This document shows, one piece after another, positions 1 to 10,542 of a stretch of DNA of 64,000 nucleotides; the stretch's first letter is position 1; each line of letters begins with the position of its first letter. The DNA is from Astrocystis sublimbata (Eukaryota; Ascomycota; Sordariomycetes; Xylariales; Xylariaceae). The translations under genes were made by a program, and so were the position numbers. The notes beneath the pieces were generated by a model. That model saw only the letters and a program-made list of their open reading frames with translations, searched no databases and was not told the origin of the DNA. The stretch lies in the NCBI GenBank assembly GCA_022453515.1, contig JAJNNY010000077.1:62001-126000 (forward strand). Reading direction: 5' to 3'.

Positions 1-188
1 CTATGCCAACGAGCCTTATGTATGTAAGCGCGACGCAAATAACGCACAACTCTTCTTTTGCATCGTCGAGAACACATCCAGTGGCCCCCAAAAGCTGACA
101 AGTAAAGCAGTGTCACCTTAGTACAGAGGGAAAATGTCGTGCTCAGACACTTGGTAGCATCTTAGAGTCAGTGATCATGTGAGCATGT

Positions 189-1638
189 TCAGAGCTCCTC
201 TTCCTCCTCTTCTTCCTCCTCTTCCTCCGCCTTCTCTCCTCTCTCCTCCAACAATCGCGCCGCCCAGGCTCCAAATGTCCTGTCCCCTATCATCGTGTGA
301 TCCAACCATTCATCATCGCGTATGAGACGCACGAGCTTTCGAAATTCGAGGGATCCCTCGCGATTGGCGCAACGCAGAGCCTCGGCAACGACAGGCTCCC
401 ATGTTCGTAAGGCATTGATGAAAAGAACCTCTAATTATATTGTGTTAGCAACGTCTGGTAGAGGAACTTGGCTGCCGAATGAACTTACGGACGAATTGCT
501 CGTCTAGCTGCAAATTCCACTCAGATCGGACCCTCCGGCGGATCTTCTGACACGCTTGGAGAAAGTCTGTTCCCGAGGCGAAGTCGCATCGGTTAATGCC
601 GACAAGTTCATCAAAAACTTGCCAGGCATTGAGATGGTCGTATGAGGTGTCGCGGGGTTTGCTGGGGGCCGAAGGGGGAGCTTTGGCTGGTGCCTTACCT
701 TTTGCCTTAGCTGTTGGTTTCTTTTGAACAGACTGAGTCGACAAGGGCAAGTTGACCAGCTCGTTGTTCATTTTGTTCGAAGTGCCGTGCTCAGAACCCA
801 TGACCATATCAGCGGTCTTTGCGACATTGTCATCTTCGACATTCACAAGTGCATTCCGATCGGCAAGGAAGGTCAGATCCTCTTTTTCAGCCTTGTTCTT
901 CTTGACGGTCTCAATGAATCTCTTGATCAACTTGAGGTTCTTGTCATCGAACGCCTCGCTTGAAGCGTGGACACTTTTGGTGGAACCGCTCGCAATGTTG
1001 GTTTCCTTGGCCAATTCTTTCGGATCCTTGGAGGCATCATCCTCACCACGGAGGGGGGGAGATCGTGCCTGAAGAAATCGCTGACCACGAAAAGGCACAA
1101 CAGGGGGCTCCATGAATGATGATGACTTCTTCTCGCGTGCAATTCCCGCTTCTAGGGTAGAAATCAATCGTTGGAGCGGTTCCGGGACCGATTGGTGCGG
1201 GCCTGGGAGCACTGGCTGTTCGCGTTGCTGACGTGACATCATTCTTGCCTCGTCGAGAACAACTCCGTGAAGAGTAGTACCACTGGAAGAGCAAGGACCA
1301 CCGTTATCTGGAACATCAGGTTGGGCGTTCCGAACCTCCGAAGTGACCTGAGGGGTAGGTGCTTTTCCATGAATGACAGTGGATTGATGCGAATGGGGAG
1401 CCTCGACCATGTCCAGGTCAATGACAGTGGGTTGATGCGAACGCAAATCCTCAATCAAGTCGAGGTCAATGACAGTGGGTTGATGCGAATCCATGTCCAC
1501 GTCACTATCCGAATCGACTTGAGTTAGATCAACGAACCCTGGCTGACGCCTTGTAGGTGCCATGCGGGAAATGTTCCGGCGACTGCCACTAGGAGAGGAA
1601 GCAGACGAAGACGCCAAATCAATGATACGGGGCGGCAT
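189..1638 (-). CDS. Hypothetical protein with repeated SUMO-interaction-like motifs
   Basis: Two exons, 1638-489 and 430-189, around a 58-bp intron (donor GTAAGT, branch GCTAAC, acceptor TTAG); about 463 aa. I recognise no enzymatic domain. The first 90 residues hold short hydrophobic-acidic motifs of SUMO-interacting type: IIDL at 5-8, FVDLT at 35-39, and VIDLD at 56-60 and 72-76. The last two sit in a 16-residue tandem repeat beginning SHQPTVIDLD, with a decayed third copy (SHQSTVIHG). The middle is low-complexity, rich in Lys, Pro, Ala and Ser, so probably disordered. The C-terminal ~130 residues look folded (aromatic and Leu-rich, with NAWQVFDELVG and RTWEPVVAEAL) and end in a long Glu run. 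Inference: a nuclear SUMO-binding scaffold. The start is the first ATG of the open frame; an upstream exon cannot be excluded. Confidence 0.75.
1372..1490 (-). repeat. 48-bp in-frame tandem repeat (three copies, last partial)
   Basis: The + strand shows three successive copies beginning AATGACAGTGG(A/G)TTGATGCGAA, spaced 48 bp. Each encodes 16 residues of the preceding gene. The two copies nearest the gene start keep VIDLD; the third has diverged after VI. Confidence 0.85.
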
Positions 1639-3687
1639 GTTTCCGACGTAAGTGAAACTCCACTGGGTAATACTGGATGAAATCTGTCGGATGAGTCGTG
1701 GTTGGGGTTAAGGAATTGTGTGAGTGTAAGAGTAAAAGTTGTGCAGTAGATGGAGTTGAGATGCAAAAGCTGGGGAGTAGCGTTTCATCCAAGAAGACGA
1801 ATTGATATTTTCTCACATCAAACCGCCTGTGTGAAAAGTCGAGGGCAGGCGACGATAGGACCTCAGTTGCAACAGTCGGAATGCACGAGCGGTCGACTAG
1901 TTCTGACTGGGCGAGGAGGGACGAGAAGAGGAGCTGGGTTGCAGAGGAAAGCAGGCAAGGGAAGTGGTTGCGAACTCCAAAGGATGTTTGTGCATGCCAC
2001 TCGAGCCACATGCCTCGTTGGTATCACTTTGGGCACGTACCCAAGGCAGTAGGTGCTTTGCAGGCAGCCACTGGGTGTTCAAGTCCTCAGGTACTCGACC
2101 GAACTCCACTTACAGCGAGCGCAAATTAGGTTTCCAGGGCAGCGGCAGTCAAAGTCGTTACTAGGTAGTGTCACTTGGTTGAGTTGCTGCCACCATATGA
2201 CAGGCAGCAGTAGAGTACCTACCAAGCCTAGGTAGCTACTGTACATATTCACGATTTGAGGCTTCCAATTCAGGCAGTTGATACAGACCATAGGTTCCAG
2301 CGAACTTGGCACTTGAATAAAAAACCCACCCTGTTCGTATAATTCTACCTTCCCTCTAGCTGTCGACTACTAAACTAAGTCCCTAGGTAGGTAGTTACAT
2401 CCGACTAGGATTACACGAACACACGTCTGAATCGGAAACCGTAACTTGCAGATCGAGAACTATAATTTCACTACAAGAGCATCTCAGTAACAGTTTTGAA
2501 TCGCGTCCCTGTCCGTGGTTTCAGACTGTTTGGACATGAGGTACATGTATCCATGATATTTAGATTCCGATAGTCAAGTTTGAATCATGTTAGGTAATAC
2601 GTTGGCAATGCGTACATCTTCAATATAGGTGATAACATAGTTTGCGAGCAGATGATTCAAGTCAGTTCTTTGACAGGGGAGTCCCGGTAGCAAGAGCGCG
2701 TGAGCGGAGGAGTTGCAAACTTAGGTAGAGATTCGCTTAACCTACTCTGATGGGAAGGCAATCTGGATTAGTAGTTGCGCGCATTTATTTACATGCAACT
2801 GCCAAATCTAGCTTCAGGTCAATAATGTCACGGTTAGTCGAGTCATCACGCACACTCATGACGGAAAGGACTTGGCTGATAGAGACACCCCTTAGTTTGT
2901 CGGCAACTGGGAATAGGTGAGACAGGGCAGCTTCCGTGTGCCTCCAATGAAGCCCATGCATGACATAACTACCAGGTAGTAGAATGACATAGCAACTTGG
3001 AAGTTCAGTGAGCCAAGTAGAAAAGGCCAACGGTGCTAAGTACCAGGTAGGTACCTAGGTCAGTCGCCTGCGCCTGCACAAACCTGAAGCGGACAGACGA
3101 TGATAGACCAGAACATGGACGCGCCTTCGCTTCAACTCTTCTATCGACCGCCATTGCCACAGAGTAGTTATATGTCACCCGCGACTGCCATGTTGCTTAT
3201 GTCACCCCTCAAGGACCTCTTCTAAAGCTCGCTCAATCCCCCAAACCAACCATCTCTCTCTTCTCCAACCAGACAACAACATCTCCAATCTTCGTCGTAG
3301 ACAATACGCTCGTTTCCTAATCCTCCCCCCCAAACTCATTTTTGGATCGTCCAGCATCGACTTCATTCTCTCTTCCCAGAGTTGATTTCTTGGTGACTAG
3401 CCTTACCGCGCACACACTCGTGTCGGGGACATTTCATTCGCTTTTTTTGCAACGATTTATTGGATCACAGGAGAACGAAGCAGAAAACAACAACAGAACA
3501 ACAACAACATCAGCCATCCAGGTTTGCTTGCACACCAGAAGGCCGAGTCTACAGCACAACACAGCACAGCACAGCACAGCATCAGACGGGCACACTGCTC
3601 CTCCGTATCGCACGCTTCCAAAGCTCAACTACCGAACTTCTATCTCTCCTCACAATTGCTCGGCATCTTTGCTACCATTTAGACAAG
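1639..3687. other. Intergenic region, no supported gene
   Basis: About 2 kb with no ORF showing coding character. It carries two copies of a palindromic TACCTAGGTA-type motif (near 2381-2394 and 3046-3060). The last ~400 bp are CT-rich and contain a CAGCA-type short repeat near 3550-3582, consistent with the 5' UTR of the CFEM gene that follows. Confidence 0.5.
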
Positions 3688-4441
3688 ATGAAATCCATCA
3701 GCTTGCTTCTCTTTCTCGTGCATACCGCCTTGGCCAGGATGTTGAAGCTGGACGTGGGGACCGATCCCGATCTACCAAGTAAGCACACCCATCCAAGGCA
3801 GTGAGTGTGCTTCTGACTTCTCTGATCTGATCTGACATGCCACTAGGCTGTGCTTCACACTGCATGCTCGATAGCATGTTCGTCACACAATGCTTGGACA
3901 TGAACTGCCTCTGCCATCAGGAAGAGTACCAAAAGGCAAGTCCCCGCAACATCCCACCATCCCGGAGCAAACCCAAGCTGACAAGCCACATTAGACCCTG
4001 TTCCAATGTCTCTACTCTCAGTGTGACTCCGGCGAATACGGCAAGGCACTCAGCCGCACCATCTCGACATGCATGGACGTCGGTGCTGAGATCCACATGG
4101 TTGCTCCCGGATCCGTCAACGGCGAGCTCCTCCGCGTGCGAGAGGCCGACTACCTCGCCGGTCGCCAGCTTCCCGAATTACCCGGCCTCCAGCTACGTCA
4201 AGAGAGTATCGCCATCACCACAGTCACCACCACCTTCACGGACCAGGTCACAGCGACCATCACTTGGTCACCATCCCCAACACCTGCACCTTTTCTCGGT
4301 AGCAGTCCGGACTCGACCAGCATTAGCCGGCCGTGGGTCATCACCACGTCCAACTCAACCCGTCTCCAGAAGTCCTTCTCCGGACTCGTCTTGTGGATTG
4401 CCCTTGTCTTGTTGCAGGATTACATGATCAACGGCTACTAG
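3688..4441 (+). CDS. CFEM-domain secreted protein, likely GPI-anchored
   Basis: Three exons, 3688-3778, 3847-3935 and 3995-4441; 208 aa. Residues 1-17 form a signal peptide (MKSISLLLFLVHTALA). The CFEM domain has all eight cysteines at 32, 36, 46, 51, 53, 65, 70 and 86, in the family spacing starting PSCASHC, with Asp48 in CLDMNC, the position that ligands haem iron in characterised CFEM proteins. A Ser/Thr-rich stretch follows, then a hydrophobic tail (GLVLWIALVLL) near residues 190-200, typical of a GPI-anchor signal. The family works at the cell surface in haem/iron uptake, adhesion or host interaction; which applies here cannot be read. Intron 2 has a GC donor. Splicing restores the cysteine pattern only with these junctions, which supports the model. 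Confidence 0.9.
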
Positions 4442-4754
4442 TAACGAAGGCATGGATTCAATCAGCATGGGTCACACAATTTGTTTCTTTCTTTTTCTTC
4501 GTGGGCTTATTTTTACGCATGCTACCGCAGAGGGTATACAAGGGCATACTAGTCTTGTCGGGAGGGGCTTGAACATACATTTGTAATGTTAATTGACGCC
4601 CACCATTATCTATGTAGTTTGTTGTTCGGGCTGAACTCTAATACCAATTTCAATTTGTAAACGCCGACCGAGACCGAAAGCACTTTTCTGGGTATCTTAT
4701 GAGATGTGACGGAATGCGTGTGTTGAGAGGTGAGCGTTCCTCTTCCGAATCGAC

Positions 4755-5787
4755 TCAGTAGAACAACAGCTGCAGCGATTGTTCGGGATCCGCGTATCTC
4801 TCTTTGAACTCGGCCCGCGTTAGCCAGCGCGCGAGCGGGATCATGGTCTCCTTCATGTCCATGATGCCCCTCTTCTTCTGGTCGATGTGTGATGCATCTA
4901 CGACGAGCCGCTCGAGCTTGTCTAGCTTCAAAATCCCGCTCTCCGCGAGGTCGCTTAGCCTCTGGGGCGTCCCGACTGCGACGCCGGTTCGATGACTCTC
5001 GAGAAACTTCTTGGTCTCTTCGATCTTGATGTGTTTGGCGAACTGTCTGATGTGAGTATATGTCTCGTACAGTCTCACGGAGTGCATGAGTGCTTACCAG
5101 TTTTCCTACTGTGACGTTTTTCGACTGAAATTTCCGGACGGCTCTAGAGGCTTCGTTAGCATCGATCAGATCAGCAGGATGGCATTATACGCAGAAGCGT
5201 ACCTGACGACTTCAGCAGCTCTTAACCCAGCACCCGTCACAACGATAGTGTGCGGCGAGCCGTTCTCCTTCGCCGCGTCACCGAGCGCCTTTGGGTCCTT
5301 GGCGTGCGCTTCCAGAAACGCAGGCAGGTTCTCCAGATTCCGAGTCTCTGAGAATGAACTCGAGTCCGCGATGGCGTTTGCTATTCCATTCCATCTCATC
5401 GATCAGTCCCTGCGCATAAGATACGGCCACTCTCACTCTCGGGTGAGAATGAGTTAGTTGACTGATTAGTTAAGAGTTAAGACACTCACGTGAGATGTCG
5501 AGCGCCGAAAGCTCGACGGGCTTGAGATCGGTGCCGAACCGCCGCGTCTTCTGCGCCAGGTGGTCCGCGAGCAGCATGCTATCGAGAGAGGCGATTTTCG
5601 TATTTAAGCCGGCCTCTAGGTCGAGGTCGAGATCGTCTTGGTCGAAGGCGGACTTTTTCCGCTTCCGCGACCCGCTGCCGTCCTCTGCATCGTTGTCGCG
5701 GGCTCGCTTCTTGGGCTTGGCTTTGGGTTTGGCTGTGGATTTGGAAGCTGGGGCTTTTACAGGCTTGCTTGGGCGTGTCTCGGCCAT
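4755..5787 (-). CDS. cms1: Cms1-like 90S pre-ribosome protein
   Basis: Four exons on the minus strand: 5787-5490, 5380-5203, 5143-5098 and 5042-4755 (introns 109, 59 and 55 bp); 269 aa, near the family's usual length. The N-terminus is a basic, nucleolar-type tail (KPKAKPKKRARD) followed by acidic residues. The conserved core resembles a degenerate DEAD-box fold: HLAQKTRRFGTDLKPVELSALDIS, HTIVVTGAGLRAAEVVR, then KLFAKHIK and GVAVGTPQRLSDLAESG, ending with LVVDASHIDQKKRGI. Yeast Cms1 associates with the U3-containing 90S complex in small-subunit assembly. The helicase catalytic motifs are absent or altered, as in the family. An in-frame ATG 24 bp upstream (5811) is a less likely start. Confidence 0.88.
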
Positions 5788-6760
5788 TGTGGCTGAGTGA
5801 AGTCCGGCCAAATTTATGTCAAATTCTTTTCAAATATCGGAGAGTCAATGAGAAGGGAGATGAGCCGAAGAGGTTGCGGGTAACGGCGGGATGTCAAATT
5901 CGTGATTGCTTTAACGCAAGTCTACCCGAATTTTTTCAAAGGCGAGCTGGATCCATTGAGATGGCGATATGCATGTATCGGGTTTGGTGGCCTGCACGCC
6001 CACCCCAGGGGAGCCAGGGCGCCAGGCTTTCTTCGCCCGCTAGCCCCCGCTAGAGCTGCCCTATAACGACATCCATCATCTTGAGGTTGTTACCTGCCTT
6101 GAAACAACCGCGACATCATGTATTTCCCTTCAATCACACTTGAAGACCTGGAAAACATATTGATAAGATAGAGTGTGATAACGCGACACGTTCTAGAGAT
6201 ATGTCATTCAAAACCGAGCTTCATTTGCGCGCTGTCAGCAGTCTGGCTCGCTCCGGGTAACAAGCCTGTTACCTCCCGGTCTCGTCGCATGTTGGATGCA
6301 TACGAGCCATTACAGTCAAGTAGGCCGATATATTGAACCAGAGTTTCCGTATAGTAATACGTTGACTAAGTCTCTGCTGTTACTCTTCTTTGGACAAAGT
6401 ACAATATCAATATTATTACCTACCACTGAATGGAAGAAACTCCCGCAGCGAGAGAATCTTGTGTGGTCGATTGCTTGTCACTCTGGATTCTGGGGACATT
6501 ACCTAGCAGCAACATATTATAGGGACCTAGGAACAAAAGAGGCCAATGAAAATCGCCAAAATGTATTTTATTGATGCAGAGAATTTTTGCGACTTGCCTT
6601 CAACTAACTCATCGCTACTAATTCTTCCCTACAAATTTCATGAGCAGGGATTATATGACCTGTTCAAAAGTCTGACTACCCGGCTACACGATGGATACCC
6701 AGATATACCGTTGAAGGGCCTTGAATTTTCATTCGATAGCACAACTAAAAAGTATAGGGT
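5788..6760. other. Intergenic region, no supported gene
   Basis: Nearly 1 kb between the cms1 start and a small minus-strand ORF. Two plus-strand ATG ORFs (6296-6574 and 6546-6842) overlap and show no recognisable motif or splice logic; I do not call them genes. Confidence 0.4.
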
Positions 6761-7048
6761 CTACTTGGCGGCATCATACTCTGCATCGGAGATGACCAGT
6801 TCGTGGTCGCCCAGCTCAGAAAAATCGCAAAAAAAGATGTAGCCACCTTCCTGCCTGTAGCGATAGCGTCTATTGATTGAAGGGGAGGCTTCGTACTCAT
6901 TGAACGCTTCAATGATTTCTCGCTTCTTGGCTTCGTCTGTGATATCCTTGAGCTTGGTCACCAATGACGGCCAACAGCCCTCTTTTCGGACATATTTGAC
7001 CCTGACGCCCTCTGGCAACTTTTTCTCCAGCTCTTGGGCGGGGTCCAT
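6761..7048 (-). CDS. Small hypothetical protein (95 aa)
   Basis: Intronless ORF from ATG 7048 (MDPAQELEKKLPEG) to the stop at 6761. The open frame continues upstream to 7222, but that part is low-quality leader-like sequence, and a TTTATA box lies about 60 bp before the chosen ATG in gene orientation. The product is charged and compact, with a central KLKDITDEAKKREIIEAFNEYE helix and a C-terminal acidic end (ELVISDAEYDAAK). No signal peptide or membrane segment. I do not recognise the family and infer no function. Confidence 0.5.
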   Translation of the reverse strand: MDPAQELEKKLPEGVRVKYVRKEGCWPSLVTKLKDITDEAKKREIIEAFNEYEASPSINRRYRYRQEGGYIFFCDFSELGDHELVISDAEYDAAK

Positions 7049-8159
7049 TGCGTATGTTGAGAACGTGATGGTTTTTGGGGGGTGGGGGGGCTGTTTGCTT
7101 GTCGTATAAAGAGAATATGCCAAAGACGATGAGCTTAATTGGAAAAAGGTAGATAATGCATGTCGAACAGAGGGGACGAAATCATCTTTATATATACGTA
7201 TCCTTAAGACACCGGTATTCAAGGTTTACAGAACAGTGGTCAGGCTCGTAGCATGAAACCAAGAGGCTAAACCTTCGACCAAATTTTCACTGTTCTTGCA
7301 CACGTCTACAAAGGGATATTTCGGCAAGGGGATCTCGAGGCGAAATATGAAGTCTCGGTCAATCGTCCTTTGTGATATCGTTGATGTTTGATTCATTATG
7401 CATATTAGTGTTACACCAGCGTAGCCGATAAGAGGTCTTCGGTATCTAATCTCGTCTTTCAACAACGCACCCAGGATCCAGATGTGGGAAGTTCAATAAT
7501 TGGAGTGTTATACAGCATGCATTCGAGGGTTATACAGCATACATTCGCTTTTGTCCCTTGATACCACCTGGCTTTTATTCTTCATATGTGCCTTAACTGA
7601 AACATCGCCAATCAAGGCGAATCAAGTCATCCATCATCATTCAGCCCTTTGCAGCCATCATCATTCTTGTCCCATAAGGTCTGGTGCAAAAGACAAGATG
7701 AGAAAACAAACCCGATAACTTGTAAGTTTCAAGTTCGGGAAACTTGGTCAAAGGTTCCAGCGCAATGGAAGCTCATGAGTAATGGGCAACTCGGCACCGA
7801 GCCTTGATCCGCAATTCAATCGATGACTCCCTTTGAATTTTCTTCATTTGTTCGGTCTCGATGCCCATACACAAACTTACAACTAGCCCACTCATACATA
7901 GTTGAACAAGTAAATGTTGGGAAGGCATTTAGAGTTGTAATTCTCTCTTGAATCCGACTGTGACATGGAAAGTGATAGTTGAACTCGATGATCTGCTGCT
8001 TAACTTCCATGATGTTCTTGTAGATGTTGTAGAACAGCAAATGATTTAGATGAATCCGGTTTACTCGTCGATTGTTCAGATTTACATTAATACTTATACA
8101 CAGGTGAGACTTTTCAGCTGGGAAGAAACATTTGATTGCAGTGATATATCTCTAGGTGA
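7049..8159. other. Intergenic region, possible decayed coding fragments
   Basis: Minus-strand open frames at 7226-7465 and 7816-8040 have protein-like composition, but no good start, no splice partners and no recognisable motif. They could be remnants; nothing else is visible. Confidence 0.35.
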
Positions 8160-9407
8160 CTAGTTAAGTGGATTGGAAATGTTGTCAGTATGTTTCAGCC
8201 TGCACTGAGGAGGCCGCGCCCAATCAAAGACAAATTGGCCTTTTTCTATCGCAGTGTTTTTATCCCGCGCCCCGGTAGCCCATCTAGTCGTTCCGTCCTC
8301 ATTCCAACCCAGCTCAAAAGGCACAGCATAATCAGCAGGTGTGGGTAGCTCCGGCCAGTCAAGTCGATTAGGAGCGTTGAGATACCGTTCCATGTCATTG
8401 TCGGTTCTTCTCGTTGCTATCCAGTCGTTCAAGAAGCGGCGCATCATCGACACATCAGTATCCAGCTCTCGTACGCTAGGCCACTCTGGTAGATCCTGCA
8501 CCATAGCCATATTCCTGTCCCAGTGGGGGATACTCGTGAACTTATCGTCACCTGTGATGAGCTCATACAGTGTGAACGCCATACCCGCAACATCATCTCG
8601 CCCATCCTGTAAGCCTTTCTTCCCATGCGCAGCATAATCGAAGTCGAAGAGCAGGATTTGCTGGTTTTCAGGATTGAGAAGGAGGTTTCGGGGTGCGATG
8701 TCTTGGTGCATGATTCCGAGGTCGAGGTTCAAGTAGTCAACAAGCTGGGTCAGCTGTTGTAGGTATTCAAAGCGGAAAGGTCGCTCCTTCTTGTCGAAGA
8801 ATGTTCCACCTGGGATAAACTTGGTTGTAAAGCCAATCACTCGAGACTCCACGTCCTCAAGAACGACACGATCTAAAGGCATTAGATTCGGGTGCACTGG
8901 CAGGGTCTTGTGTAGGTGGAGTTCGTCCCAGGCCATCTGCAGTCTTCGTGGTTTCCAAAATGCGTTGAACTTGAATGCAACCTTTTGGACATTGTGCTCT
9001 TCATCCTTGTACGAGGACAAGTCGATACCTGGTCCTAGTCGATCGAGTTCCTGAAGTTGGGAGTAGCGGACTGTTCGACAGTCGTGGAGTGATGCCACTG
9101 TGGAAAATGGGAGATATGCTATGTGGGCTGTGTCATCCTCTTCAGGGTCGGTAGAAATCTCTGTGATGAGCCCATCATCGTCCACGGTAACAGCGCGAAC
9201 CTTGGGTGATAGAAAATCGACGAATCGTCTGAGTACGGGTACCTCAACGTCCTCATCGCGACGGAAAAGCTTGGCGGTGCCTTTGATCTTGATCATACGA
9301 AGCTGGTCCCAGTCCCACACGTTACAATAAGTCGGGCTTCTAGGATCATCGCCTGGGCCGAAGTAGCACTGGCCTTCGGACTGGAGTCGTTCTTGCGGTT
9401 TGATCAT
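8160..9407 (-). CDS. Protein kinase-like fungal protein with altered DFG
   Basis: Single exon from ATG 9407 (MIKPQERL) to 8160; 415 aa. The frame stays open 132 bp upstream but only from a GTG. The C-terminal two thirds have kinase-fold landmarks: VAFKF with Lys146 as candidate ATP lysine, a hinge-like region IPGGTFFDKK, the catalytic loop HQDIAPRN at 235-242 (Asp236, Asn242), and FDFDYA at about 254-259, where canonical DFG reads DFD. DDVAGMAFTLYELITGD then matches helix F (DVW/AG-type Asp). The N-terminal ~140 residues are a separate, unrecognised region. This resembles lineage-expanded fungal kinase-like proteins. The HxD and Asn are intact, so activity is possible despite DFD; substrate unknown. 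Confidence 0.8.
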   Translation of the reverse strand: MIKPQERLQSEGQCYFGPGDDPRSPTYCNVWDWDQLRMIKIKGTAKLFRRDEDVEVPVLRRFVDFLSPKVRAVTVDDDGLITEISTDPEEDDTAHIAYLPFSTVASLHDCRTVRYSQLQELDRLGPGIDLSSYKDEEHNVQKVAFKFNAFWKPRRLQMAWDELHLHKTLPVHPNLMPLDRVVLEDVESRVIGFTTKFIPGGTFFDKKERPFRFEYLQQLTQLVDYLNLDLGIMHQDIAPRNLLLNPENQQILLFDFDYAAHGKKGLQDGRDDVAGMAFTLYELITGDDKFTSIPHWDRNMAMVQDLPEWPSVRELDTDVSMMRRFLNDWIATRRTDNDMERYLNAPNRLDWPELPTPADYAVPFELGWNEDGTTRWATGARDKNTAIEKGQFVFDWARPPQCRLKHTDNISNPLN

Positions 9408-10293
9408 TATACCTCTGAGGAGGTGAGCGTTTGAAGGCGTGAAGATGGATATGCGAGTAGTGACGCTAGATGTCGTATGCCGGGAAGTTGAGAATGCAGC
9501 TTTGGTGGCTTTGGAGTTTGTAAGACGGTGTCGATTCACGTGAGTGCTCTTGAGGCAGCGAAGCTCTTATTAGTTGTTTCGTAGCTAGAGTAGTACAATC
9601 ACATAGTGAACCTGATTGGTTACCCAGGAGATGGTAGCCTATCAAGCGGCAGCACAGGAACTCCACATGTCGTTGGTCTACCAATTGCGTGAATTATCGC
9701 GGCCCGATATCGCGACCAGTCCTCTCTATATTGTCATTCTGGAAGGTCAAGCAAGGCAGCGATAATAGAACCAAGATGACTCATAACGAGTAAATCATTC
9801 ACATGACCAGGAAAACAATTGTTATGTATCTATAGGTGTATAATATCGCCTTGCGGGCAACCACGGCCCATCGGCCCAATTCGTAATTGTACTGACATTT
9901 GTATGTGTGAACAACTGCTACTGTTAATAACGAATGATGGAAAGATGTGGGAGAACCAAACGTGGATGCTGTCTTTGCCCAGTGCGAGTTGGTGGGCTGT
10001 GCTCTTGTGGGCTAGAATCTTAGATCATCGGGTTGTTCGCCTAGTCTCGACGAGCAGATAGCCTGCTGTGTTGGGTCTCTCTGGAGTAGCTTTGGGTGTG
10101 ACAGAATTTGACTATAGGTATCAACCGATACGTTGTATGACGTTGAAGAGATTGCTTGTACTTTGCTGTGCTCTAGTGTACAAACAGTCAGGATTGAGTC
10201 TGACTCCCTCTCCATTATCCGTATATAATCATACACCTCAATCTAAGGCCATCCTGAATTGTTCATTAGTTACCGAAATCATCTATCGACAAC
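9408..10293. other. Intergenic region between divergent genes
   Basis: No supported ORF. A TATA-like TATATAATC near 10222, about 70 bp upstream of the following ATG, is a plausible promoter for the small Cys-rich ORF. Confidence 0.4.
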
Positions 10294-10542
10294 ATGATTT
10301 TTCCAGCTGAGATCCAAAACAACATTCAAGCGCACCTCGTTCGTTTCCTGTCGAACCCAGAGAGTTGCACTTGCGGTTGGTACATTTTCTACTCAAGCGT
10401 CTGCGGCCATGTGTTCACGGAATACCCGCATAGATGCGGTGCTAGGATTACCAGCGCCGGGAACAGCGGCTTTTGCAAGGTTCCTGCCCCCAAACACATT
10501 GTTGCTGCACTACGAATCGATAGAAAGTGCCCACTCTGCTGA
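10294..10542 (+). CDS. Small cysteine-rich protein, CGH-type
   Basis: Intronless 82-aa ORF with a purine at -3 (GACAACATGA) and a TATA-like box upstream. Seven cysteines at 25, 27, 37, 48, 61, 79 and 82, plus His39 in a CGH triplet, suggest a small zinc-binding or disulfide domain. The layout (aromatic residues, then CGH, then a C about ten residues on, and a terminal C-x2-C) resembles a large set of short uncharacterised fungal proteins. No signal peptide, so an intracellular zinc-binding role is more likely than secretion. Function unknown. It is flanked by long non-coding stretches, and expression evidence is not available here. Confidence 0.55.
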   Translation: MIFPAEIQNNIQAHLVRFLSNPESCTCGWYIFYSSVCGHVFTEYPHRCGARITSAGNSGFCKVPAPKHIVAALRIDRKCPLC

